Of a stretch of DNA of 64,000 nucleotides, positions 15,259-23,596 are shown in pieces. The stretch covers positions 1,216,001 through 1,280,000 of the forward strand of contig NZ_CP045318.1 of assembly GCF_009363255.1 (NCBI RefSeq), read 5' to 3'. The DNA is from Roseivivax sp. THAF197b (GTDB taxonomy: Bacteria; Pseudomonadota; Alphaproteobacteria; Rhodobacterales; Rhodobacteraceae). The notes beneath the pieces are model-generated. The model ran no database searches and had not been told where the DNA came from. It saw nothing but the letters and a program-made list of their open reading frames with translations. How positions within the stretch are numbered: the first letter of the stretch is position 1; the number at the start of each line of letters is the position of its first letter. A program made the position numbers and the translations under genes.

Positions 15259-17804
15259 AACCGCTGGCGCGCTGGCTGGTTCAAGCTGCTCTGGTCCTGT
15301 GTCTCTGGACCGGGGCGGCGCTTGCGCAAGGCTCGGACGCGGGTGGTTCCGACGGGGGCAATGCGGGCGGCGAGGCGCAATCCTCCGAAGCGGTCAGCGA
15401 AGCGTCGCCCTCCGGGCCGCGCCCGGAGATCGATTTCGACCTGTGGAACAATGTCGCCAGCCGCGTCGAGAATACGCTCGCGGAGGGCAATGCCACGATC
15501 CCGCAACTCGAAGAGCTGCGCTCCGAGGTTGCGGCCTTCCGCGAACGGCTGAACTCCCAGCAGAACATGGAATCCGAGCGCATCTCGACGCTGCAATCGC
15601 AGATCGACGCGCTCGGTCCCGTCCCCGAAGAGGGCGCCAGCGAGGCCGAGGAGATCGCCCAGCGGCGCGCTGAGCTGACCAGCCAGCTCGAAGCCGCTCA
15701 GGCGCCGATCGTGGCCGCGGAGGAGGCCTTCACCCGCGCCGATGGCATCATCCGCGAGATTGACGCCACCATCCGTACGCGGGCGACCGAGAAGCTGTTC
15801 AGCCGTGGCCCGACACCAATCAATCCCGCGCTTTGGCCCGAAGCGGTGGAGGCGGTGCTGTCCTCGGGCGTGGGCTTTCTGACCGAGACCGACCGGGAGA
15901 TCGCGCGCGGTCTCTTGTCGACCAACGAAGTGAATGTGCCGCTTGCGGTATTCCTGGGCGTCGTCGGCCTCATTCTGCTGCTCAAGGGGCGACATTGGGC
16001 GGAGCGGGGCGCGGCGTGGCTGCGCAATGCGACCTCGCGGCGGGGCACCGGCGTGTGGCGCACGCTGGCCTCCTTCGGAATGGTCGTGCTGCCCTTGAGC
16101 GGAATCATCGCGATTGCCTACGGCGCGCAGATGACGGGCTATGCCGGGCCGCGCGGACAGCTCCTGCTTGAACGGCTGCCGATCTGGGTCGGCATCTTCG
16201 TCTATATCCGCTGGCTCGCGCAGCAGACCTTCTCGACAGACGAGGACGAGGCCACGCTGCCGCTTGAATCCTCACGCCGGAAAGAGGCGCGGTACTATTT
16301 CGGGGCGCTTGCGGCGCTGATGATCCTGAGCGGCGTGATCGTCACCTTCTCGCGTGCGGATGTCTACACCGACGGGGTCCGCGCGGTTCTGAGCTTCGCC
16401 ATCGTCACCTTCGCGTCGCTTTTGCTGTTCCGCCTCGGCACGATCTTCCGCCACGCCAAACTGGAAGGCGACAGCGAGGACGGCGCGGAAGAGGATCGCC
16501 ACGACACGATGCATTTCCGTCTGCGTCTCGTGCGGTTCTTCGGGCGGGTTCTGACGCTGAGCGCGATTGCCGCGCCGATCTTTTCCGCCGCCGGGTTGCA
16601 GGAGGTCGCGCAGACGCTGACCTTCCCCATGATCGCGACCATGGTGCTCGCGGGTACGATCCTCGTGCTGCTGCGCTTCATCGGGGAGCTTTACAAGCTC
16701 ATCGCGGGCGTCTCGCCACAGGAGAGCAATTCGCTCGTTCCGGTCTTTGCGGGCTTCGTCCTGATCCTCTCCTCGATCCCCGTTCTGGCCCTGATCTGGG
16801 GCGCGCGGGTGGCCGACCTCACGGAGCTGTGGAACACGTTCCTTTCGGGCTTCGAGATCGGCGACAGCGTTATCTCTCCGGCAGATTTCCTGTCCTTCAT
16901 CCTCGTCTTCATGGTGGGCTTCGCGGTCACGCGCGGCACGCAGGCGGGGCTTCGCTCCAGCGTGCTGCCGAAGACGCGGATGGATATCGGCGGGCAGAAC
17001 GCGATCGTTGCGGGCGTGGGCTATCTGGGGATTTTCCTCGCGGCCCTGATCGCCTTCACCACCGCCGGGATCGACCTGTCGTCGCTCGCCATCGTGGCAG
17101 GTGCGTTGTCGGTGGGCATCGGTTTTGGCCTGCAAAACATCGTGTCGAACTTCGTCTCAGGCATCATCCTGCTGATCGAGCGGCCCATCGGCGAGGGGGA
17201 CTGGATCGCGGTCGGCGACAACATGGGCTTCGTGAAGGATATCTCCGTCCGCTCCACGCGGATCGAGACCTTCGACCGCTTCGACGTGATCGTGCCCAAC
17301 TCGGACCTCGTGTCGGGCACGGTGACGAATTACACGCGCGGCAACACGCTGGGGCGTCTGATCCTGCCGGTGAAGGTGGCTTACGGCTCTGACACGCGGA
17401 AGGTCGAATCTACGCTGCTGTCCATTGCGCGCGCACATCCCATCGTGATCATGAACCCCGCGCCTTACGTCCTGTTCGCAGGGTTCGGGGATGACGGGCT
17501 GGAATTCGAGATCCGGGTGATCCTCAGCGATATCCTCGAGATCTTCGACGTGCAGACCGAGATGAACCACCAGATCGCCGAGCGTTTCGCCGAAGAGGGC
17601 ATCCGCATTCCGATCCCGCAGCGCGACCTGTGGCTGCGCAATCCCGAAACCTTGCGCGAGGGCGAGGTCGACAGCAGCGGCAGACCGGCAGAAGAGCGGG
17701 CCTTCGCAAGCGACGATCAATCGCCGCAAAGCATGGCGGACAAGAAGCCGTTGCCCGACAACGTCGCGCGCAGCACCGGCGGCGCTGACCCCGACGGAGA
17801 ATGA
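15255..17804 (+). CDS. large MscS-family mechanosensitive channel with DUF3772 region
   Basis: 849 residues. A signal-like N-terminus (MKPLARWLVQAALVLCLWTG, then ALAQG) leads to an exported coiled-coil DUF3772 region (~50-200; runs such as QQNMESERISTLQSQIDALG), then about ten membrane helices and a C-terminal MscS domain: GVGYLGIFLAALIAFTTAGI, ALSVGIGFGLQNIVSNFVSG and ERPIGEGDWIAVGDNMGFVK. It would open on membrane tension to release osmolytes; the large periplasmic domain resembles MscK/MscM organisation. ATG 15255 overlaps the cysK stop by 4 bp. The last ~60 residues are disordered and acidic. Confidence 0.92.
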   Translation: MKPLARWLVQAALVLCLWTGAALAQGSDAGGSDGGNAGGEAQSSEAVSEASPSGPRPEIDFDLWNNVASRVENTLAEGNATIPQLEELRSEVAAFRERLNSQQNMESERISTLQSQIDALGPVPEEGASEAEEIAQRRAELTSQLEAAQAPIVAAEEAFTRADGIIREIDATIRTRATEKLFSRGPTPINPALWPEAVEAVLSSGVGFLTETDREIARGLLSTNEVNVPLAVFLGVVGLILLLKGRHWAERGAAWLRNATSRRGTGVWRTLASFGMVVLPLSGIIAIAYGAQMTGYAGPRGQLLLERLPIWVGIFVYIRWLAQQTFSTDEDEATLPLESSRRKEARYYFGALAALMILSGVIVTFSRADVYTDGVRAVLSFAIVTFASLLLFRLGTIFRHAKLEGDSEDGAEEDRHDTMHFRLRLVRFFGRVLTLSAIAAPIFSAAGLQEVAQTLTFPMIATMVLAGTILVLLRFIGELYKLIAGVSPQESNSLVPVFAGFVLILSSIPVLALIWGARVADLTELWNTFLSGFEIGDSVISPADFLSFILVFMVGFAVTRGTQAGLRSSVLPKTRMDIGGQNAIVAGVGYLGIFLAALIAFTTAGIDLSSLAIVAGALSVGIGFGLQNIVSNFVSGIILLIERPIGEGDWIAVGDNMGFVKDISVRSTRIETFDRFDVIVPNSDLVSGTVTNYTRGNTLGRLILPVKVAYGSDTRKVESTLLSIARAHPIVIMNPAPYVLFAGFGDDGLEFEIRVILSDILEIFDVQTEMNHQIAERFAEEGIRIPIPQRDLWLRNPETLREGEVDSSGRPAEERAFASDDQSPQSMADKKPLPDNVARSTGGADPDGE

Positions 17805-17815
17805 GGACGAGCCAT

Positions 17816-18541
17816 ATGACAACGCCTTTGTTTCGAGACGATGCCTATCTGCGCGAGGCGGAGGCCCGTGTGACCGCGCTGACCGGCGAGGGCGGCATTG
17901 TCTGCGATGCGTCGGTCTTCTACCCGACAGGCGGCGGACAGCCCGGCGACAGCGGCACCTTGCGCTGGGAGGGCGGCGAGATCGAGATCGCCACCGCCGT
18001 GAAGGGAGAGGGCGACAGCATCGTCCTGGTGCCATCGGAGCCGCGGAGCCTGCCGCCTGAAGGTGCCCGCGTCACGCAATCGCTCGATTGGGGGCGTAGG
18101 TACGCGCATATGCGCATCCACACGGCGCTGCACCTGCTCTCCGTGGTCATCCCGCTGCCCGTGACGGGCGGGCAGATCGGCGCGGGCAAGGGGCGGCTCG
18201 ATTTCCTGATGCCGGAGCCGCCCGAGGACAAGCAGGCCGTTGAGGACGCGCTGAACGCACTTGTCACCCGCGACCTGCCGGTGTCGGAAAGCTGGATCGA
18301 CGAGGCCGAGCTTGATGCCAATCCGGGGTTGGTGAAGACCATGTCGGTGCAGCCCCCGCGCGGTGCGGGGCGCATCCGGCTCGTGCGGATCGGCGAGGGG
18401 GCGGACCAAGTGGATCTGCAGCCCTGCGGCGGCACCCATGTGGCACGCACGGGCGAGATCGGCGCGCTGCGTCTGGGCAAGATCGAGAACAAGGGCAAAC
18501 AGAACCGCCGCGTGCAGATCGTGCTGGGCGATGGCGCCTGA
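17816..18541 (+). CDS. AlaX-type alanyl-tRNA editing protein
   Basis: About 241 residues. It carries the two zinc motifs of the AlaRS editing domain: HTALH (within MRIHTALHLLSVV) and CGGTH (DLQPCGGTHVARTGEIG). Stand-alone AlaX proteins hydrolyse tRNA-Ala mischarged with serine or glycine. YPTGGGQPGDSG near the N-terminus is also typical. ATG 17816 has GAGGACGAG upstream; an earlier ATG at 17801 overlaps the channel stop and adds only five residues, so it remains possible. The next feature is a tRNA-Ser. Confidence 0.93.
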   Translation: MTTPLFRDDAYLREAEARVTALTGEGGIVCDASVFYPTGGGQPGDSGTLRWEGGEIEIATAVKGEGDSIVLVPSEPRSLPPEGARVTQSLDWGRRYAHMRIHTALHLLSVVIPLPVTGGQIGAGKGRLDFLMPEPPEDKQAVEDALNALVTRDLPVSESWIDEAELDANPGLVKTMSVQPPRGAGRIRLVRIGEGADQVDLQPCGGTHVARTGEIGALRLGKIENKGKQNRRVQIVLGDGA

Positions 18542-18676
18542 CATGCGCCACCTGCAGGGCTTTGGAGGGCATACGGGCGCGCCTCGATGGGTGGCGCGTG
18601 CCGCTGCGCCGACGCCTCGCACGCCACCTTGACCGAAAAGTCGGCAAAAAGCTGGAAATTTCGGTGATTGCGCCCC

Positions 18677-18706
18677 TTGCACCCCGCCTTGGCTTTCCGC
18701 TACACA
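18677..18706 (+). promoter_or_regulatory. candidate promoter of tRNA-Ser(GGA)
   Basis: TTGCAC (18677-18682) and TACACA (18701-18706) spaced by 18 nt, ending seven bases before the tRNA 5' end. Both boxes are imperfect but the position fits. Confidence 0.35.
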
Positions 18707-18713
18707 CCGCCTC

Positions 18714-18803
18714 GGACAGGTGGCCGAGTGGTCGAAGGCGCGCGCCTGGAAAGTGCGTAGGCGGGAGACCGTCTCGAGGGTTCGAATCCCTTCCTGTCCG
18801 CCA
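18714..18803 (+). tRNA. tRNA-Ser (anticodon GGA)
   Basis: The acceptor stem GGACAGG pairs with CCTGTCC. The D-arm begins TGGCCGAGTGGTCGAAGGCG; the anticodon loop CTGGAAA holds GGA at 18748-18750; a long class II variable arm (GCGGGAGACCGTC) follows; the T-arm is GAGGGTTCGAATCCCTT. Discriminator G 18800 and an encoded CCA at 18801-18803 complete it. Class II shape and the acceptor identity fit serine. Confidence 0.97.
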
Positions 18804-19105
18804 CAAACCATTCGCGAACCCGAGATAGTGTCCCTGATGGGGCCTTTTTTCTTTTTGGTTCAATGGGGTTTGAGGAACGCACCCGACTTGTGGAGACTGG
18901 CGATTGGCCTGAAATTAATCTCTCAAAGCCCGGCGTCTTTTTCCACCTGCCGCCCACCTAGACCGGGACGGATTCAAAAAGTAACGCCTTTTCAATTTTT
19001 TGCTGAGAATGGGTTGCGCCGAAGTTGAAGTAAGCTCGGCTGCAATCAATGCGATCAGAGACACCCGAAGGCGGCACAGTTGTGCGTATTGGTGCGAACG
19101 ATCAT
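18804..19105. other. intergenic stretch between tRNA-Ser and the DUF3883 gene
   Basis: No convincing gene. About 30 bp past the tRNA, CCC-TGAT-GGGG is followed by TTTTTTCTTTTT (18853-18864), a plausible weak terminator. The stretch is visibly more AT-rich than the flanking core genes. No second copy of the tRNA 3' end was found downstream in the window. Confidence 0.5.
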
Positions 19106-19135
19106 GAGAAGTCTCTGATGACAAAGAGACTTTTC
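19106..19135 (+). promoter_or_regulatory. inverted repeat just upstream of the DUF3883 gene
   Basis: GAGAAGTCTCT and AGAGACTTTTC form an 11-bp stem with one G-T pair around an 8-nt loop (GATGACAA). It ends 17 bp before the start codon at 19153. It could be an operator for a dimeric regulator or an mRNA hairpin near the ribosome site; no T-run follows, so a terminator is unlikely. Confidence 0.5.
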
Positions 19136-19152
19136 GCTCATAGCCTGGCGGC

Positions 19153-19989
19153 ATGTCGAATGGGCCCTGGACAGACGAAGAAAACGATCTGATCGTCGCT
19201 GATTACTTTGCGATGTTAGCCGATGATATTGCTGGACAACGCTATAACAAGGCCGAGCATCGACGGGCGCTTATTCCGTTGTTGAAAGATCGATCCGAGG
19301 GTTCGATCGAGTTTAAACATCAGAACATCAGCGCCGTGCTGAAGGGGCTAGGTGAGGACTGGATCCCAGGCTACAAGCCAGCCTTCAATTTCCAGATGAC
19401 ACTGGTGGATGCCGTGGTGCGCTGGCTAGCGTTGAACCCGGCGTGGCTTGGCCGCCGTTCGGGTGCAAGAGCGTCGACCGGCCTGGCCGAAGCCGCGCCA
19501 ATCTGGATAGGGCCGCCGCCCACATTGTCGAACCAGCCGCCGCCGCAGGAGCTGGAGCAGATGCTGCACATCGCCCGAAAATTCGATGTAGCGGCGAGAG
19601 ATGAGCGCAATCGCGTCCTCGGCCGTGCCGGTGAGGAGCGCGTCTTGGCGCACGAGCGAGCAGCCCTCAAATCAGCGGGACGCGACGACCTTGTGCGTAG
19701 AGTCCGGTGGGTGTCGGAGGAGGATGGCGATGGTGCTGGCTACGATATCGCCAGCTTCGCGCCGAACGGACGCCCACGTTTGATTGAGGTGAAAACAACG
19801 AATGGCTGGGAACGCACGCCTTTTCACATCAGTCGCAACGAATTGGCGGCGGCCGAGGAGCGGCGTTCTGAATGGTCACTTTTTCGCCTTTGGAACTTTG
19901 GACGCGAGGCAAAGGCGTTTGAATTGCACCCGCCGTTAGACGCGCACGTCTCGCTGACAGCTACTTCGTTTCAGGCCAGCTTTGATTGA
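19153..19989 (+). CDS. DUF3883 protein with PD-(D/E)XK-like motif
   Basis: 278 residues in two parts. The N-terminal ~95 residues (WTDEENDLIVADYFAML, then FKHQNISAVLKGLGEDWIPG) are a helical module often paired with DUF3883. From ~150 comes the DUF3883 domain: GRAGEERVLAHERAAL, then GAGYDIASFAPNG and LIEVKTTNGW. The spacing GYD...E-V-K resembles the catalytic core of PD-(D/E)XK nucleases, and the family is frequent in restriction-like and mobile loci. Its biochemical function is not established. It is a lone gene behind tRNA-Ser, has a weak ribosome site (TGGCGG) and a hairpin at its start, and overlaps the convergent aminotransferase by 19 bp. Confidence 0.85.
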   Translation: MSNGPWTDEENDLIVADYFAMLADDIAGQRYNKAEHRRALIPLLKDRSEGSIEFKHQNISAVLKGLGEDWIPGYKPAFNFQMTLVDAVVRWLALNPAWLGRRSGARASTGLAEAAPIWIGPPPTLSNQPPPQELEQMLHIARKFDVAARDERNRVLGRAGEERVLAHERAALKSAGRDDLVRRVRWVSEEDGDGAGYDIASFAPNGRPRLIEVKTTNGWERTPFHISRNELAAAEERRSEWSLFRLWNFGREAKAFELHPPLDAHVSLTATSFQASFD

Positions 19990-21158
19990 ACCTTGATTGA
20001 AAGCGCCGCGTCCGCGATGTCGCGCACAGTCTCGGCAAGGGCGGCGATCGTCTCGTGGGACCAGGTCGTGTCGACGAGGAAGGCGAGGCTGGTCTCGCCC
20101 AGCTCCCGTGCCACCGGAAGCGGCTGATCCGGGCCCAGATTGCGGCTGCGGAACGTGGCTTCGCGGTAGATCTCCGAACAACTGCCCGAGAAGACCGGGA
20201 TGCCGGCCTCCGTGATCTCGGCGATGATGCGGTCGCGGGACCATTCGGAGGCGAGGGCTGCGGGGCGCACGAAGGCGTAGAAGCGGTAATAGGCATGGGT
20301 GAACGGCGCGGCCGGCATCGGCACGCGCAGGGCGTGGCTTTGCCCCAGCGTCTCGGCGAGGATGGTCGCGTTGCGGGTCCGGTGGGCGAGGGTCGCGTCA
20401 AGACGTCCGAGCTGGATACGCCCGATCGCGGCCAGGGGGCCGGGCATGCGCAGATTGGTGCCGGGACCGGAATCGTGCAACCACCTGAAGCCCGGCGGGT
20501 GGTCCTTGGCATGGACCGTGGCGTGTCCCTTGCCGTGGTCCTTGAAGCTCCAGGCGCGCGACCAGAGGGCGTCGTCATTGCAGAGCAACATGCCCCCTTC
20601 GCCGCCCGTTGAGATGATCTTGTCCTGACAGAAGGAGAGCGATCCGAAACTGCCCATCGTGCCCACATGCCGGTCGCCGATCTTCGCGCCATGGGCCTGG
20701 GCGCAATCCTCGATCACCCACAGATCATGCGCGCGGGCTAGATCGAGGATGCCGTCCATGTCGCAGGGCCAGCCCGCCATGTGCACGGGCAGGATGCCGC
20801 GGGTGCGCGGACCGATCAGGGGCGCGATGGTTTCGGGCGTGATGTTCTGGCTGTCACGGTCGATATCGGCAAAGACCGGCACGCCGCCTGCCAGCATGAC
20901 GCAGCTTGCGGAGGCGATGTAGCTGCGCGGCGTGACGATGACCTCGTCTCCGGGCTGCAGGTCCAGCGCGTGCAGGGCCGCGTCCAGCGTCACCGACCCG
21001 TTGGCCATGGCGATGGCGTGCCGGGCCCCGGTCGCGGCGCAATAGGCCTCCTCGAAGGCTGCCACATCGGGTCCGGTCCAGGCATTGACCTTGCCGGAGC
21101 GCAGAACGTTCGCGACCGCTTCAATCTCTTCGGTGTCAAAGACGGGCCATCGGGTCAT
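19971..21158 (-). CDS. DegT/DnrJ/EryC1 family sugar aminotransferase
   Basis: 395 residues, PLP-dependent aminotransferase acting on NDP-keto-sugars. The PLP lysine lies in SFCQDKIISTGGEGGMLLCN (residue ~180), preceded by WVIEDCAQAHGAKIGDRHVG. MTRWPVFDTEEIEAVANVLR is the usual family opening, so ATG 21158 is chosen over the frame start at 21272, which would overlap the upstream gene. It is the last gene of a four-gene minus-strand operon with a deacetylase, a formyltransferase and a sugar transferase. Its likely partner is the CapD-like dehydratase at 42.5-44.6 kb, which would supply the 4-keto sugar. Confidence 0.92.
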   Translation of the reverse strand: MTRWPVFDTEEIEAVANVLRSGKVNAWTGPDVAAFEEAYCAATGARHAIAMANGSVTLDAALHALDLQPGDEVIVTPRSYIASASCVMLAGGVPVFADIDRDSQNITPETIAPLIGPRTRGILPVHMAGWPCDMDGILDLARAHDLWVIEDCAQAHGAKIGDRHVGTMGSFGSLSFCQDKIISTGGEGGMLLCNDDALWSRAWSFKDHGKGHATVHAKDHPPGFRWLHDSGPGTNLRMPGPLAAIGRIQLGRLDATLAHRTRNATILAETLGQSHALRVPMPAAPFTHAYYRFYAFVRPAALASEWSRDRIIAEITEAGIPVFSGSCSEIYREATFRSRNLGPDQPLPVARELGETSLAFLVDTTWSHETIAALAETVRDIADAALSIKVQSKLA

Positions 21159-21168
21159 GGGGGCAACC

Positions 21169-21858
21169 TCAGCAAACGGAGCGGACGAGAACGAAGCCCT
21201 CGGCCGCCGGACGGTGAACGGTGGCGCCGCGCAGGGTGGCGAGCGCGCGCAGCGCTTCGACGGAGCGTTCATGCGGGGCGGGATGGACCTGACTGGCGAA
21301 GAGCTGAAACGCGGCCAGCTTGGCTTCGAGCGTGTCGGTTATGTCCACGAAGACATTGGGAATGAAGGGCGGCGTCAGGTAGGGCGCGTTCCAGTTGGTC
21401 TCCGACAGCGTCTCGTAGACGGCGATCGTGGCCGGGTAGCTCGATTGATGCGGGCGGCTTGCCACGAGCGAGGACAGGAATGTCAGCTGGTGATCGAGAT
21501 GGATATCGCCGGGATGCGGCGCGAGCAGCAGGTCCGGAGAGAGCGCGCGCACGAGCGATCCGAGCCCCCCGTTCAGCACGGCATGCGGATGCTCGGACAA
21601 TCCCGCCGCCGGAAAATCGAGCCAATGGGTCTGCGTGATTCCGAGATGGGCATGCGCGGCCTCGGCTTCGGCCTTCACCCGCGCGATCTGTGCCGCGTCG
21701 AAAGCGGGCGGCTGCCCGCGCGTCACGATCGCCACATGCACGTCGCATCCCTGCCGGGCGAGGCGCGCGATGGTCCCGCCCGCGCCCAGGACTTCGTCAT
21801 CCGGGTGAGGCGCGATCACGAGAACCGGACCGGTGCTGGACATGAGGGTCGAGATCAT
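21169..21858 (-). CDS. PIG-L family deacetylase
   Basis: 229 residues from ATG 21858. The zinc-site motif is IAPHPDDEVLGAGGTIARLA near the N-terminus, with a second histidine pair in APHPGDIHLDHQLTF. PIG-L/LmbE enzymes remove acetyl groups from N-acetyl sugars or related substrates. The start overlaps the formyltransferase stop (ATGA), so translation is probably coupled. In this operon it may act on an amino-sugar intermediate or on the lipid-linked sugar; the substrate cannot be read from the sequence. Confidence 0.92.
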   Translation of the reverse strand: MISTLMSSTGPVLVIAPHPDDEVLGAGGTIARLARQGCDVHVAIVTRGQPPAFDAAQIARVKAEAEAAHAHLGITQTHWLDFPAAGLSEHPHAVLNGGLGSLVRALSPDLLLAPHPGDIHLDHQLTFLSSLVASRPHQSSYPATIAVYETLSETNWNAPYLTPPFIPNVFVDITDTLEAKLAAFQLFASQVHPAPHERSVEALRALATLRGATVHRPAAEGFVLVRSVC

Positions 21859-22772
21859 AGGGCACTCTTTCCAAGCTTGCTGTGCATGGCAGGCGGGAGC
21901 GTGGCTCCGCTCCATTCGAGGATCTCGAGGCAGCGACCATCGCCGCAAGAGACAATGAAGGTGGTTCCATCAATCGCCTGCACCTGCCCAGGCAGACCGA
22001 TGTAATAGCCGTCGCGGGGGAAGATCCGCGCATCGGTGACGGTTAGCGTCGTGCCGTCGGGAGCTTCCGTGAAGGCACCGGGATACGGGGGACCCACGGC
22101 GCGGATCAGGCGGTGGATCTCCCGGGCGGGGCGGGTCCAGTCGATCCGGCCGTCCTCGGGCCTGCGGCGCGCACAGATGCTGATCCCGTCCTCGGGCTGC
22201 GGCTCCGATGGGATGTCCCCGGCCGCGATCCGCGACAGCAGCGGCGGCAGCATCTCGATCAGGGCGACCTGAACGCGGTCGTAGATCTCGCGCGCGGTGA
22301 CGGTTTCGGGGTCTATATCATAAAGTGTCTGCGCCGCGATCGGCCCGTCATCGGCACCCGCACCAAGCCAGAAGATCGTGCTGCCGGATTGCGTCTCGCC
22401 CAGAAGGACGGTCCAAGGGATCACCCCGCGGCCCCGCAGACGGGGCAGGGCGGAGGGATGGAAGCCGAGGCAGCCGATCCGGGGAATGGCGCGAAATTCC
22501 GGCCCGCAGATCTGTGACCAGCCGATGACCATGACGAGATCGGGCGCCACCGCGCGAATGGCGTCCAGCGTCTCGGTGGAATCACTCTTGGTCGTGTAAT
22601 GGACCGGGATGTCGAACGCGGCCGCCACCGGGGCGAGATCGGCAAAGTCGGAATGGCGTTTGGCCAGTTCGGGCGGAAGCGTCACGACGAGCGCCGGGGG
22701 ATGGCCCTGCGCGCAGATCGCGCTCAGCGCTTCGAGCGAGCCTTCGACGGCACCAACAAAGACCGTCTTCAT
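21855..22772 (-). CDS. formyltransferase family protein (methionyl-tRNA formyltransferase-like)
   Basis: 305 residues. The N-terminal formyltransferase domain has the family signature GCLGFHPSALPRLRGRGVIP (residues ~102-121) with the catalytic HPS-LP-RG pattern, and a following AGADDGPI segment with the conserved Asp. The C-terminal domain (EIHRLIRAVGPPYPGAFTEA) is Fmt/ArnA-like. Enzymes of this type in polysaccharide loci transfer formyl from N10-formyl-THF to an amino group on an NDP-sugar. It sits between the deacetylase and the sugar transferase with 4-bp overlaps at both sides. A housekeeping fmt role is unlikely given the context. Confidence 0.9.
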   Translation of the reverse strand: MKTVFVGAVEGSLEALSAICAQGHPPALVVTLPPELAKRHSDFADLAPVAAAFDIPVHYTTKSDSTETLDAIRAVAPDLVMVIGWSQICGPEFRAIPRIGCLGFHPSALPRLRGRGVIPWTVLLGETQSGSTIFWLGAGADDGPIAAQTLYDIDPETVTAREIYDRVQVALIEMLPPLLSRIAAGDIPSEPQPEDGISICARRRPEDGRIDWTRPAREIHRLIRAVGPPYPGAFTEAPDGTTLTVTDARIFPRDGYYIGLPGQVQAIDGTTFIVSCGDGRCLEILEWSGATLPPAMHSKLGKSAL

Positions 22773-23389
22773 GCCGGGATATCCACGAAGGGCCTGGCTG
22801 GATCTTCGGTCATCCAGCGCGCGGCCTCCTCCAGACGGTCTGCGCGCCGCTTCTCACCGGCGAGCGCCGTGCCGCCGGTCTCGGCCAGGATACGAAAGTC
22901 GAGCGCGGCCGAGCGATGCGCGACATACCAAAGGTCGAGCTGCATCTTTTCGTGATTGTCGAGATTAGTATTGCCGCTGACCTGCGCCCAACCGGTCAGC
23001 CCCGGTCGCACCAGACCGCGCCGACGGCCCGCCTCACCAAAGGAGGCGACGGTCTCGGGCAGCAGGGGGCGGGGGCCCACCAGCGCCATCTTTCCCTGCA
23101 GGATGAGCAGCAATTGCGGTATCTCGTCGATCCTGAGCCGCCGGATGATCGCGCTCGCCCAGGTCTGGCGCGCCTCATCGGGAAGGAGCGCCCCGGTGTG
23201 ATCGCGCGCGTCACTCATGCTGCGCAATTTAAACAGACGAAATGGCACGCCGCCTTTTCCCGCACGCGTCTGCGAGAAGAAGAGTGGCCGCCCCAGGGTC
23301 GCGTAAATGATAATGCAACCTATAAGGAAAAACGGCAGGGCAATAATGCCCAGTAAGATGCAGATAATGAACTCTACTGGTCGACTCAT
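22769..23389 (-). CDS. PglC-like initiating sugar-phosphate transferase
   Basis: 206 residues, the small monotopic PglC size. One N-terminal re-entrant hydrophobic segment (EFIICILLGIIALPFFLIGC) is followed by the bacterial sugar transferase domain: LFKLRSM, LRIDEIPQLLLILQGKMALV, GPRPLLPE and RPGLTGWAQVSG. It transfers a sugar 1-phosphate to undecaprenyl phosphate, starting repeat-unit assembly. ATG 23389 is preferred to the in-frame GTG at 23425 because it gives the usual short N-terminus; no strong ribosome site is visible for either. It is the first gene of the minus-strand operon. Confidence 0.92.
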   Translation of the reverse strand: MSRPVEFIICILLGIIALPFFLIGCIIIYATLGRPLFFSQTRAGKGGVPFRLFKLRSMSDARDHTGALLPDEARQTWASAIIRRLRIDEIPQLLLILQGKMALVGPRPLLPETVASFGEAGRRRGLVRPGLTGWAQVSGNTNLDNHEKMQLDLWYVAHRSAALDFRILAETGGTALAGEKRRADRLEEAARWMTEDPARPFVDIPA

Positions 23390-23596
23390 GGCAAAAAAAT
23401 TCCCCCGAATCACAATCCGGGTCACAATAATTACGTCCTGAGCGTATCAGGTCCGTGATCGTTAATCATCATTTTTAGAACGAATCTTTGGAAACAATAG
23501 ACAGATTACACCAGTGGAAGGCTGCCAAAACTACTTTTTTGATCATGGTTTAGAGAGTCTTCTTGAATTGAATCGGAAAATCTCGATGCTGAATTC
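23390..23596. promoter_or_regulatory. divergent AT-rich intergenic region of the polysaccharide locus
   Basis: 207 bp between two divergent operons (sugar transferase on the minus strand, first GT4 on the plus strand). It is clearly more AT-rich than the genes and holds ATCGTTAATCATCATTTT-like tracts. Promoters for both directions should lie here, but I could not assign hexamers with confidence. Confidence 0.45.

Noticed and set aside
18264..18863. 199-codon minus-strand frame over the AlaX gene and tRNA-Ser
   Set aside because: It is antisense to the tRNA and to the well-supported AlaX gene.
18714..19989. Complete integrated island with attachment repeats at tRNA-Ser
   Set aside because: No integrase gene and no second copy of the tRNA 3' end could be found in the window; only a single odd gene follows.
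21855..22772. Housekeeping methionyl-tRNA formyltransferase (fmt)
   Set aside because: No def gene next to it; instead it is locked by overlaps between a PIG-L deacetylase and a sugar transferase, which favours a sugar formyltransferase.
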